DNA of 64,000 nt. Source: Phoronis australis. Taxonomy: Eukaryota; Phoronida; Phoronidae. The notes under the pieces were generated by a model. The model was given only the letters and a program-made list of their open reading frames with translations. It ran no database searches and was not told the origin of the DNA. Both the position numbers and the translations under genes were made by a program. The DNA lies in the NCBI GenBank assembly GCA_002633005.1, contig NMRA01000244.1:1-64000 (forward strand), written 5' to 3'. Positions within the stretch are counted from its first letter, which is position 1. Each line of letters opens with the position of its first letter. Positions 25,001-38,100 of the stretch are shown here, in pieces.

Positions 25001-26149
25001 CAAAATCAGAAAATCATCAAACACAATAATGATCTGATGCCGACTGACCAGTATGATAGCCAAGTCCTGACTGTAATGGTCGAACTGGACAGCCAGTTTA
25101 CACGCCTCACATATATGACCTTGATCAAGTAGTTGATCCAGGAGGGAATCTAGGCCACGCAGCTCCTGCAGGGCAAAAGAGCAGCGGGTGAATTACCACA
25201 AATCATGAAAGGAATTTTAATCAAGTTATGCTTCGGTCTGACACTCGTGGACATCATGTGATATGTTCACATCCTCTGATGTCATGACCCTTAAACCACT
25301 GAGTCACCCAAAGAAGCGAACCCCCAAAAATTGTATGAAATTCATTTTTTTTTCTTTTGGAAAGAACAGAGACAGTCGGTGCAAACTGCATCCTTTCATT
25401 TGATTCAGTTCTCGGTCGTGAAAAGATTATCTTATGCACTGACTTATTTTAAGTCTACAAATTTCAAAACAAAAGCAATTCCATCACATTAACATACACC
25501 CATGGTGTACCACAAAAAGATGTTTTTAGATGCCCCTATGAGGTGCTGCAGCAGTCAAATCCACCAGGAGGCGCTGCAGATTTAGTGCCAACATTTGAAA
25601 GGAAAAAATAAAGTAAATTAGTAATAAATGCAGAATTTCTTTTATCTTTTTCTTGGGTCACACTGGGTGTGTGTCAGGCAAACCAGTAAAGTTTCAAGTG
25701 CTAAGAATGTTGGTTTTAACTCCAAAAGCTATGAAGACAGTTAAGTGACAAGTCAAGGCTATCCATCCACAGAGTATAACAGACAGCGGAATGAAACTCA
25801 TAATGATTTGTTCTTGACAATGACATGACATCAACAAGGAAAAGTTACATCCACAGTACACAACGGCATCTCACAGACAACTTGATTTCAATGAAGAACA
25901 CAGGAAATCAACCAGGCGAGTGGTAAAATATGAGTAAAGAATGACATGATATGACGGAGTATTACTTCATACACATAGAGCCCAAACCGTGAAACATAAA
26001 TGCCTGCACAAACCCAACACATTAACTACCTTTTCAGTCAGCGTGGTGGTATGGACATATTTTTTCCTGGGCATTTTGCCACAGTGTGTCAGCTCTGTAG
26101 CGTTAATCACTGCCTCGTTCACAGCAGGACGGTGGGGTTTACTGCCCGA
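13081..26149 (-). CDS. SPG11: SPG11 exons 31-43 (C-terminal third, spatacsin C-terminal domain)
   Basis: Exons in transcript order: 26030-26149, 25049-25165, 24183-24321, 23399-23538, 23237-23248, 22360-22564, 21758-21931, 21272-21399, 19257-19364, 18810-18975, 17158-17378, 15536-15687 (or its copy 14080-14231), 13081-13273. They encode about residues 1878-2501 and include the family's conserved C-terminal domain, roughly from exon 35 onward. Clear matches to human are LRGLDSLLDQLLDQGHICEA (exon 32), MEGISNILRAARL (exon 38), DAAESYVKEECLRHAQNCVK (exon 41), AYIVAEAYHRHSDW (exon 42) and NMRKLLDYCKDT (exon 43). Spatacsin is thought to form an alpha-solenoid, and the leucine-rich helical character is visible here. 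No clear polyadenylation signal was found below 13081. Confidence 0.92.
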
Positions 26150-29100
26150 CTGAAATAAATGGTACAATGATTAGGATTCGTAGATCTGCAAATTGACGCC
26201 AATGCACCAATACGCAACGCTACGCCTGTGCTGAGAATTAAACGCATGCAACTATGTTGTGAACCATTTGGATGGAACAAAAGAGCAAATGTTTGGAACA
26301 TCATGCGAGTTAAAATTATCTGCTACAAAACGGTTGGTGTGGTATAGGTTGGCATGTATTGAAAATTAGTTCTAACTAATAAGAAATAATGAACATGTTT
26401 AAATTTATATCGCTTAATAAACATCACAGGAAAAATGGACAGTAAATAAACAAAAAATGCACAGCTGAAGAAATGTCAACACCAGGGAGAGCCACCTTCT
26501 GTAAGAGAGTCTTATGTGTGAAACACTTGGCAACGAAAAATTATGCTGGTGAAAACATTTTGTTTCAGATATAAGCCCATGGACTGACATACGCTCATAC
26601 GGCAACGCTATGAGGGATAAGACCGAAGGAGAAATAACAAGTCTCTAGTAAATCCAATTAGACTGTTTTATCTTATCAAACATTAATTAAACAGTTGAGA
26701 CAATGTACCAATTAGTCAACACCACATTAACACAATTTTCACAAAGGTGTGTTGCATGCTGGGAGTCAAATGCAGGTTAACAAATACAGCTGAAGTAAAT
26801 TTAAGAATTAGTCGAGAACTGAGACATAGCATCCAAAATTGTGTGCTTTTCATTTTCATATGAATAAACCCAAGACAATAAAATCCACTGACCTCTGACA
26901 CCTGACCTCTAACCTACCTCCATCCTATCCAATTGAATCTGCAGCTGACACTGCCAGATCAGCAACTGAAGCTCATTCAGCCAATCATCTGAATCACCGA
27001 TGTCAGGTGTCTTGCTAAGCCAATCAAACGCCAGCTGACAAATGAGCAGCTTCTCTTCATTACTCTGGGCTACTTGACTCATAGACTAAAATGGATATGA
27101 CAGTGAGATTACACTGATTGTGAATAATATATTAAATGTATTTAAAAAACTTCATCCAAGACAAATGTTTTTTTTTGTAAATGATTGGACAAACTTTGGC
27201 TTCTAAGCTGATACTGTATCTGGTGGTCCTCACAAATACCTGCAAATTAAGATGGTTAAGATACACATTCTAGTTGGGCTATGAAGTCCCCAGGCCAGGT
27301 CAGGCTACTGTGTAAAGAGTGGACCGTGCAGTAGTGTTAACAGTCTTCTCTGTTCCCAAGTCAGCAAACAAAAAAAAAACTTGCCAATAAGTAAAAAAGC
27401 GTGATTGGGGCTGCTCAAATCCAACACATCAGCTGGGAAATGGGATTATACCAATTAATTTGAGAAAATTACATGATTTAATTATTATTTTTTCAATTAC
27501 AATCACAACACCACAGACAGTGGTTTACTCACTTGGAAGAACTTAGCAGCCATGTCAGGTCTGATCTGGTGCCTTAGGTACACTTCAGAGCAGGATTTCC
27601 AAAATTCTGTCCGAACCTCTGGTTCCTTCCACGAACCCGACTTCATAGCAGTATCGAATTCCCACCTCATCTGAACACACATGAATAGGATAAGGCAGGT
27701 GCTTCCCAAAACTAACAAACAGTGAAATTATGAGAATTTAACACTGTAATAAAATTACTCAGTTTATTACGATTTCCCTCGATATAACTCCTTAACTTAG
27801 GAACAACATCTTTCTCTCAAAAATTTCCATAGTTCTTTATTATTCCAACTAATGCTGTCTTGTGATAGTAAAATCGTCACATACAAATGTAATCTAATCA
27901 CATTTATTTCCCAATGTATTTCAGATTTTTATATAAACAGTCAACCACAGACCTCATTAATGGTGATGTCATCTCTGGGCAGGCCACAGATGGCAGCACA
28001 AGTCCTCGCCTCACTGTACATGTGTTTCTCTTGTAGAAGAGTCAACACATTGGAACATTCCTTGACGCGGGCTTCCTCAGCGCCATCTAGTAGTGAAGCG
28101 AAGTGAACACTCACTGCACACGTGTGAGCTATCTGTTGTAATTGGCATAACTTGTTGAAGTCCAGAACTGAAACAGTTACACATGTTGGGAAACAATGAA
28201 ACAATGGCTACTTATACACCAGAGACACTGATTGGTCAATTGCTAACAAAAGGTAACTGACAGCCTTTGATATGTTTCATCAAAATATTTTCTAAAATGG
28301 AAAGTTTTAACCCCTTATAAACAACATATTTTTAGAATTTTGGGTGTCAGAGTATTACTAATTAAATACGTGAAAAAAATTATTGGAATTTGTAGTCATG
28401 TGATCACATTTTTTCCGTAAGACTACTTAATGAAGATGGTCATAACTCTCAGAAACTTGAAAATTTTCACTTGAAACTTACAAAATCAATTAATATTCAT
28501 TTGTTTTTAGTTTAATACTGAAAAGTATCTAAAATTCACTTCCGGGGCTTAGTAGCTTTAGCAATAATTCAAAAATGAAGACTTCAACATCCAGCAACAA
28601 TTCATGGAATGAGAAATGTTTTTTGAGTCTAATGTAACAATGAATTAAGAAACAGAACTCCAAATTTCGAGGCAAAAATTTTCAGTGTCTTGTGAAAGTT
28701 ACGACGAACTATGAATTTTTTTCTTACTAGAAAAACAGGGTCAAATAACTACACACCATTCAAACAATGTTTCAAAGGCTTAATATGTTTCCGTGCTCAC
28801 CAACCACCGACTGTAAAAAATCCGTTTCATCCGTCAGAACTAGGCATTTAGAAAACATTTGAAGGCATGTGACCCTTGCTACTGAAGGCAGATAACCATT
28901 TACTCTAAAATCTCAATAAAAACATAATTCAGCCACTCGTCATTCACAATTAAAATTTTTGCTCAAACAGGAAATCATAAAAGCTACAAACCCTCTTGAC
29001 ATGCGAGAACTCGTGCTATGTTACTGTGATCCAGTGCTCGTAACATATCAAGGCGCCAATAGGACGACTCTTCACTTAACAACATGTGACGAATCATCAT

Positions 29101-32100
29101 CGTAGCCATCTTCTGAGTCCATGAAACTTGACTGACAGTCTCCGAGTTCTTAGACAGCTGACACTGTAAAACAGTTCAGGAATCAACTACACTCTGACAC
29201 GGCAATTACACTAGATTTATTATGGGAAATGCCCTAAATAAAAAAACATGAATGAAATTAAGCTGGAGCATTTTCGCAACGGCCAATACTATTAGCAAGA
29301 TTCCAGATAAAAATATTTAACTGACAACATAGGCGGATACAGTGGGTTCAAAGGTGTTCAGACCCCCTTTTTCCCTTGATTTTAGAGCTATCAAGTCCTA
29401 GAATTTTCAAATTCTTGGATGGACTGCCCATTCTAAAAAAACCCTTGATCCGACCCCCCNNNNNNNNNNNNNNNNNNNNNNNNNNNNNNNNNNNNNNNNN
29501 NNNNNNNNNNNNNNNNNNNNNNNNNNNNNNNNNNNNNNNNNNNNNNNNNNNNNNNNNNNNNNNNNNNNNNNNNNNNNNNNNNNNNNNNNNNNNNNNNNNN
29601 NNNNNNNNNNNNNNNNNNNNNNNNNNNNNNNNNNNNNNNNNNNNNNNNNNNNNNNNNNNNNNNNNNNNNNNNNNNNNNNNNNNNNNNNNNNNNNNNNNNN
29701 NNNNNNNNNNNNNNNNNNNNNNNNNNNNNNNNNNNNNNNNNNNNNNNNNNNNNNNNNNNNNNNNNNNNNNNNNNNNNNNNNNNNNNNNNNNNNNNNNNNN
29801 NNNNNNNNNNNNNNNNNNNNNNNNNNNNNNNNNNNNNNNNNNNNNNNNNNNNNNNNNNNNNNNNNNNNNNNNNNNNNNNNNNNNNNNNNNNNNNNNNNNN
29901 NNNNNNNNNNNNNNNNNNNNNNNNNNNNNNNNNNNNNNNNNNNNNNNNNNNNNNNNNNNNNNNNNNNNNNNNNNNNNNNNNNNNNNNNNNNNNNNNNNNN
30001 NNNNNNNNNNNNNNNNNNNNNNNNNNNNNNNNNNNNNNNNNNNNNNNNNNNNNNNNNNNNNNGTTTTAAAAAATGCTGGATCTGCCCCTGGACACTAATC
30101 AAAAAGACAAAGAATAAGATGGTACCAAACTATAAAAGATATTAATCACAATTAGAACTAACACTTTGAAGTTAGTAGAATTCAATTTACCAGATGTGTC
30201 GAAGCAGGATGGGCGCACAGACACACATACCTTATACATGGTGTTCTTGAAGAGTTCCAAGAAAGATTGACCACTGTCCATAACTCTGTCTTCAAACTGA
30301 CTGTAGAAATGAAGGAATGGAAGAAGGGGACTCTCCTGTAATTACGGCATGAGATACACATCTCAACAGTACTCATCTGGAGACTTTGTGTCAGTGTGGC
30401 TGATAACTATCGTGGTTATTGAAAATTATATTTAGCAATTGGCAAACGGCATCCATACTTTAATAATCTATTCCGTTCTCCGCCTACATCACTTCCTCTC
30501 AATCTCCGCTCTCAATCTCCGCTCTCACTCCTAGAGTTCATTCCATTCTCAGGACTCTTTCACCACTGTGACACATGACAACAACATGTCCATGCTGCAC
30601 AGTAAATGAGCATCTTACAGCTAATACCCAAATAAATGGATCCAGAAAACCAAGTTATGTTATACCCTCACTGTGTTCATTTCTTGAAATACCATGATAT
30701 GAACATATTACAGTCAATAGGCAAATCAATGGAGACAATAAACCAAGTTATCTTATACCCTCACTGTGTTCATTTCTTGAAATACCACAATATGAACATA
30801 TTACAGTCAATAGGCAAATCAATGGAGACAGTATAACACATTAAAACAAATCTATTGAATGTTCATTGTGTTCATGTCTTGACATACCTTATTGAAGATC
30901 TTAAAGCCAGTGACCAGTGTTGCCGTCCACTTCCTCTGACAATACGCCATACAGAGGTTAGTGAGGTCATCGTACGTCCAGACACGATACTCAGCAGATG
31001 TGTAGGAGTGTAGCAACACATCGCAAGTCTGGCGGTCAGCAGACATCAACAGCCACACACAGAGAGTGTCAACAAAGCAACTCTCCTACAAATAGAAGCC
31101 AAAATGCAGAATGAACTACAACTGGAAAAATAATAGAAGTGGCACCTCATGTGGTCCCTGGCCTCAAATAACGAACTGTCAGTTCTTCCTCAGCCAAGCG
31201 ATAACTTCAATACTGAGTGAGAAGAAAGACAAAACCAATTTTACAAATATGGTAAGTGACTTAACTACAGATTGGTTTTTGGAAAAAGCATGTTTTTTTA
31301 ACCCGGCCTTAAATTAACGCTTTTAAACAATGAACAGACACGCATAAAACACAGGAAAAGAGAATACATTAAGTTAGTATTGCCGTTTCAGGTGGAGATA
31401 TCGGATCAAACATGGCAATTGCACAAGAAATTTGAGCTTATTCTAAAATTCTTCCCAAGGACCAGTAACTACCTGTAATGAGGCGTCCCCTATGAGATGA
31501 CAATATCATATCTGAAACATGATTGTAATAGCACAAAAGCTTCTCTTTAGAGCTTGTGCGACAATTTTCAAATGAAGTTTTTGTAGTCCTGGCTCCAACA
31601 TGAAAGATGGAACTGATGTAACAAACAGGTGGAAAATGTGAAGTTCACAAAATTGTAGATAAAGGCATGGATTATGAAGTCTAAAATGTATCTAGTCCAG
31701 CATAGCTTCCTGTCTGAATGATGTTACCTTGAAACAGGCCGCAAATACAGCAAGCACAGGGTTATGAAGGACCACGGCATGGCTGAGTAGAGCTCTCCAG
31801 GGTTTGGAGGTAGATAGACATGTGAAGAGAACTCCAAATATGTCATTTGGAATAAGCTCTTTGTTGACCACAAAATGTTCTGAAGATAAAACAGACAAAT
31901 ATGCAGTAGTGCCAAAACTCCAATTATTAATTAACAACTTAAGGCAACAATCTAAATGCACCTTAAAACTCAACCTGAACAACATGAAAAGCGATAGATA
32001 AAAAGCCTAATAATTATTGGAAAGTCAACTTTAATGATAAAAGCTCATAGGTTTCATTTAATTAGTAATCTAATAAATCTAGTTTAGTAAATGAGAAAGT

Positions 32101-35100
32101 CACATTTTTAGCTCAAGTTGAATACAGGCAAACTCTAGAATGATATGAAATGTAGAGAACTGTTCAGCAATAAAGACAAATCTTGAGAAAAAAATAAGAT
32201 GAACTTGTCCAGGTGCAAACAATTGTCTGGGCCCTGAAAGGCTCATTCCTACCCTCTGCTGGAGTCTGCTCTGACTCCTGTTCTCCGCAACTCTCTGAAG
32301 TCGTCGTTACGTCATCTTCACTGGAACTTGTCACACCTGATGTAAAAATAGCAAAATGCATTCAAAATTATTTCGCACTTGATAGGATGTTCGAAATTAA
32401 AAAAATGGAACTTTTGTGCCACTTTCATTGAGCAATGCCATAAATATCAGTGAACTCACTCATCCAGAAATGTGTTCTCAATATGGCCAAAGCCAAGCAA
32501 GACAAAGTGACTCGTAACTAACCTTGTTACAGTAGTAGATGGAGCCCATTTATAAGGTGAATACAATGAGTTTTGTATCATGTTAAATCTGCGGTCACAG
32601 TGTTGCATTATGGGAGTAAACGGTAAATCTGTCGCAGTGCTCTATACAATACATTATCAAGCCAATAAATCTGACCAGTGGTACGTCACAAATGCCAAGG
32701 TTACATGACGGCACACCTGACCTCGACACTTACCTTGATCCTTCTGTACACCCACCACAGACAGGAAGGAAGCGCGAAAGTCTTTGTCATGGAAACTCTT
32801 TTGTTTAACCATTGCTGCCTGTTTCTTCCCCGCCGACTCGTTCCTCTGACTCCGGGCATTCTCCAGCACATAATACAGATGCTCCTTCAGGCTGGAACTC
32901 TTGAACTTGGATGATAGTTCCAACAGCTACAACACAATACAGACGAAGTCATAGTAAGCCACGAGGAGGTTGCTAGGCAACCTTTGTCTGCAGTAACTTG
33001 GTATGCGGCACCTTTACATAAATACAAATACAATTCTTTTCTTAGCAGCAGAATAAATCTAAACATTCTGCTTCAAATTCGTGAACCAAGAAATTAACTG
33101 GAATGTCCTAATACAGAACAAATGCCCGGAAGATTCTGTAAACAGCCAAACCTGTTGCCGTGGATACTGGTGAACTTGAGAGAAGTAAAGGAACATGAGC
33201 CAATCATCTTCTCTAGCACAGTGGGTCAGAAAGGCTGTTGTCAAGGGCAACCGATGGAGATGACAGAACAGAATGACCAGGTGCCATCTGAGGCTGGCTT
33301 CGAACGATGTTCTGAAAAAGATAACGACACACCTAATACACATCAACACTCAAACACCAATTGGCATTCTAAAAAATCACCTGTATCGAAACAAACTGAG
33401 TAAAACAAAGTACAAATTATTCTAAACAGTAACACGGTCATGGAAAATTTGTTGTTTCACATTTATTTTTGTGAAGCTTAACTTTTGAACTCAACTCAGC
33501 CTGATAGACAGCAAACACTGACCTTTGAACTCCACTTCTGTCGAGCTGCCAGTCTACAGCTTTCTCCAGAAGGGGGAGCAGCTGCATGCCACACTTGCAC
33601 TTCTTGAAGCATTTTACCAACAGGTTAACTGAAAATATTTTGAAGGTTTTCCCTGAGTTTTCATTTATCCTATGGGGTCAAATGATACAAGCTACAAGAT
33701 GAGCCATTCATAGTGATGTCAAAGATATAATAATAGCCTCTGTCAAGAGCATTTTGTGATTGTCAGAGGTGACAAACTTAACACCAATAGCTGAGTGACC
33801 AGTCCTTGAACAATGCCTGAATATCTCAGTACTGGCTGAGGTGTGATTTTTTTGTCAATTATGAAGCAAGGCCAATATGATAGGCATCACAATTATTACA
33901 TTCAATACAGTAAACAGCAAGACTCTTACTCACTACACACTAAGTGGTCAAGAGATACCAATACAGCTACAAATACAGCAGAATAAACAAAATTCAGGTT
34001 TGTGTTCACACGCATCATTCTGAGTCATCCAAATGAATGTTTTATATTCAAAACACAAACATCACATTGAGGATGTATTTTTAAGAAAACAACAACGGTT
34101 TTAAGACTTGACATGTTTCGGTGTCATTTATTCAACACCATCCTCAGAAGTGATAATACAGTGGATATATTTTCATTCAATTTTTTTTTTAAAGTAAAAT
34201 TTGCATGATCCAAATGTTACCATGGCGACGAGGTATGCACAAATCAGTTAGAACCTACCGACTTCAGTACGGTGCACCTTCTCTGCCTCTCTCCGGCCCT
34301 TACCAAGGATGTGACTATTTTTATATGCGTAGAGTACAGTAGCGACCTCTAGTTGTACTCGGAGTAAACTACTGTCTCTGCCTAAGAGTTCTGTGAACAC
34401 GATGCATGCAACAGCAATGTGACTCTCTTTGAAGTACTTGAGTGCATAGATGTGGGCCTTCTGACAGGCGATTGTGACTCTGTAAAGATAGAGCAGAATT
34501 TTAAGGAGAGGTTCAAGCTTGGTCAATCGTACATAATTTTCTAAATTACTGTAATGACCACAAGCTTGTATTTCCTTGCTCTCTTACTAATTACAGATGA
34601 GTAAGGACAATTAGAAGACTATCTAACACACTATTGGCCTATTAACAGATACTAAAACAACTTTTCCATCCAGTTCTCCGAAATAAAATAATGCCCTGTC
34701 ACCCTCGACAACCCTAAAAAATTTGTGAGGAAAGTTTGAAAACTCCTTTCAAAGTCTGCGAAATGGGTAAGCGTGACCTACACTTTTAGCGAATTACACG
34801 GCAACTGTGGGGAAAGACCATCCACCAAGGGCCGTAATACCCAATTTGTGAGTACGAGTTTTTAGTCGATTCCTGCTTTTATCGTTTGCAGTTGATGCCA
34901 ATGATGCATTGGCAGGTGACAGAACGAGGCTTGGTTGAAATTACCAAAACAGGGTTTAGTATCCTTTCAAGCTTGCCAAAAATATTGAAAATAAAGCTTT
35001 TCCAACAGTGCATTCTGAGCCTGGCAAACCTAGTCTCCTAACGACCATTGCTGTTCAAGCTTGATAAAAATTGCTGGTTTATAACATAATTTAAGGTGGC

Positions 35101-38100
35101 TCTCTTTCACTAATTCTGTTACCAAGCAAAACACATTTTATACCCATGATTATCAAAATACACGTATAATTCAAAAGGCCTGTTCTTACAGTACACATAA
35201 GGTCAACTACATTAAAATAAAGATGCCTATCAAATTACTAGCAAGGTTATGCAAGCTTAAGATAGAATCTTGAATAACGCAGGCCCAAAGGGTTTGAATA
35301 TTGTTCACGGTTGAATAATACTGAATTGACACTGGTCAAGCATAAACAATACGGGTCAACCTTGAATTAAACTAGTCAAGTTTGAATAATACCGGTCAAG
35401 TTTGCATAACACTGGGCAAGCTTGAATAATACTGGGCGACCTTGATTCATTTAATACAAACAGATCAAGCTTGAATAATACCATACAGTCAAGTTTGAAA
35501 AATACTGGGCAAGCTTGACTAATACTGGGCAAGCTTGAATAAGGTGCATGAAAAGGATGAAACTTCACTAATCCATAATCAAAAAATTCCAATCCACACT
35601 TAATTGCACAACGTTTTACTTTTTACTAGAGAAGGTTGAAGCGCCATCTTTTATTAGTTGTCTGATGAAGGCCGTAAAGGCGAATGATGGCCGCCCCTGT
35701 CTGAGGTAGTAGAGGAAACCAAGGTGGTCGCGATGAGCAAACTTGTCCACAAGATCAGGCTGGGAGAAGTGGGGCATGTCTTGAAGACTCACTGCAATGG
35801 AAAGATGGATGGATGTAATGCAAATAAGTGACTGTATACCATAGGTGTCTAAATGTCTGGGACTTGGGAAGTTGCGTTAAGCTATGGACTTACAGCTGTT
35901 CTGACTTGTTAATGTCATAAAATGTGACAGAAAGTGTAATAGAGGACAAAAAATATATCGATATAGTTTGACTTGCTGAATAATTTTACGTGAATAAGCG
36001 GTGTTCTAAAGCAAATTATTAATGATTTTACAAACAAAAATTGTTAAGACAATCAGCAAGATGCTTATTTTACACAGCCAAGTCTGACTTAAAGTGCCAT
36101 CAGCGGACATGTTTAGTTACGATGCAATCACACAGTTAACTGAGATGAAACTAACAAAAAGTTTATTGTCGGCATTAGGTTAAATTATTTGACTCTTGGA
36201 CGCACCCAAAATGTCTTCAGAGCTAATTTCTAAATCTGTCATTCAGCTTAACGCCCAACTCATCTAATACAAAATATAACTTTAAAGGCTACTGGGCTGA
36301 TATAACTGTTGCTAGTTCACGTGATCAAGTTTTCAGTGCACTCTCACCATGTTCACCAGTAATAGTGTTATTTGTTGTCTGCCACGCGAACAGCTTGGAC
36401 GGATCAAAGGGGGCAGTGTGCTGAAAACGACAGTAAAATATCTCAGAGACAGTTAGAAATCACTGGAAATTAGCAAACGGTACTTCAAGAGCTGAATTAA
36501 CTTCATACAAAATTAATTTCTTAGTAACTTCTTGAACTGTAAAAGTCACTAAGTACGTAGTTCAACATCAACCATATCAACAGCATGCAGTCACAGAGCA
36601 TTCATAGCAGCTTGAGGTTTTTCCTGAAACAATTTCAAGTCTTTCAATTCAAAACAGTAACGTTTCTTTTGTTGTTATACTCACCTGTAAGTTGTCATAA
36701 CTTTCCAAAAGTTTGAAAGAACTGTACTTATTAAAAGTTATGAAATATCATCTTCGCATTTTACACAAGGACAATGACAGGTCAGGTGATATGTACACGA
36801 GCTCATTGTTACTAATTATATTAATTAAATCAAACACAACCCACAGACCACACACACACACAGCAAAAACAAACAACAAGTCATGTACCATCAGCAGTTG
36901 GTAGACACTGATGTCCTGACAGGTGGCTCCCTCTGGTGTGCTGTTCGCGAACAGCGCTGCCTGTAGTTTAGGATAAGAACTAAGGGCCTGTTGCATGTGA
37001 GACACATCTAGCTTGTAGAGGTCAGAGTTAAGGTCGCCGCTGAGGATCTGCATGGAATACGTGAGCTTTGTGAATCAAAACAGAGGTCAGAGGTCAGACA
37101 CCAAGTTAACCCTTTTAACAAAATGCAACCACGTTATTTCATGGTGATTTCATCCAAAACTGTTACTTCATCTGGTACAAAAAATCGTTATTCCGGTGGC
37201 ATTATGTCACAAAGGGCACACCGTGGTTCTAAGTGAGCAGTCCTGTCCATTAAGTGTTAAGGGTTGATGACAGATAATGAGCAACTTGCACTACATTTCA
37301 AATATTTAGTATTGTGACCGGCTAGTGTACTGAAAATCTGTTAGCAAGGTAATAAAGGGTTAATTCTCCTTTTGTAATTAAGATTGAGCAAACGTTCAAC
37401 TGAATGAAAACTGGTCTGATAATGTCAACTTCCAGATAAACAAACAAATGTCAAGATTTCAAATAGTCAAGAGAAACGACTCGATCAAAATTCCACAAAA
37501 AATATTCTCTACTCATGTCATGTCTAAAAATTTCAAAAGACCATTTTAATGAAGCACCAGCAACTGAGAAAGTGCAAAAATAAATCACTTTGCTTCCTAC
37601 CTTTTCCAGGCTATAGGGGGCGTACATGATGGAGGCTAAGGCTTGGATCACATGACCTCCTTCAATTAAGGTCATGATAGTGACCTGTGTCATGTCGTGA
37701 ATGAATCGAGCATTAGACAAACTGGCCTGGAACACGACACTGGGATCTGCAAACAAAGTGGCCAAGTAATTGAGATATACATTAAGGGTACATGGCTGGA
37801 GTTGGCATGGATCAGAGTACAGTATAATTGCTAGAGGCAGTGTAAGCACCTAATAACTAGTAAGTTTGTTCTTGTTTTTTTTCTGGTTTTTTGTTTTGTT
37901 TCCGTTTTTCAACATGGTTTCCACCGCCATTTCTTTTAGTCCAACGTAATAACTACGTGCTCTAAGTATTGAGTCCATTTGAAAGAAAAATAATTCAAGT
38001 ATCCTTGAACTATACTTGAAACACTCCAACACCGTTTCCAGCAGAAACATGACCAAGAGTTGCATATTACAATGAGAGACAGCCTGTGACGCCCATTGTT

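Noticed and set aside
29376-30102. Two apparent ORFs of more than 230 codons on opposite strands
   Set aside because: They consist almost entirely of N from the assembly gap.
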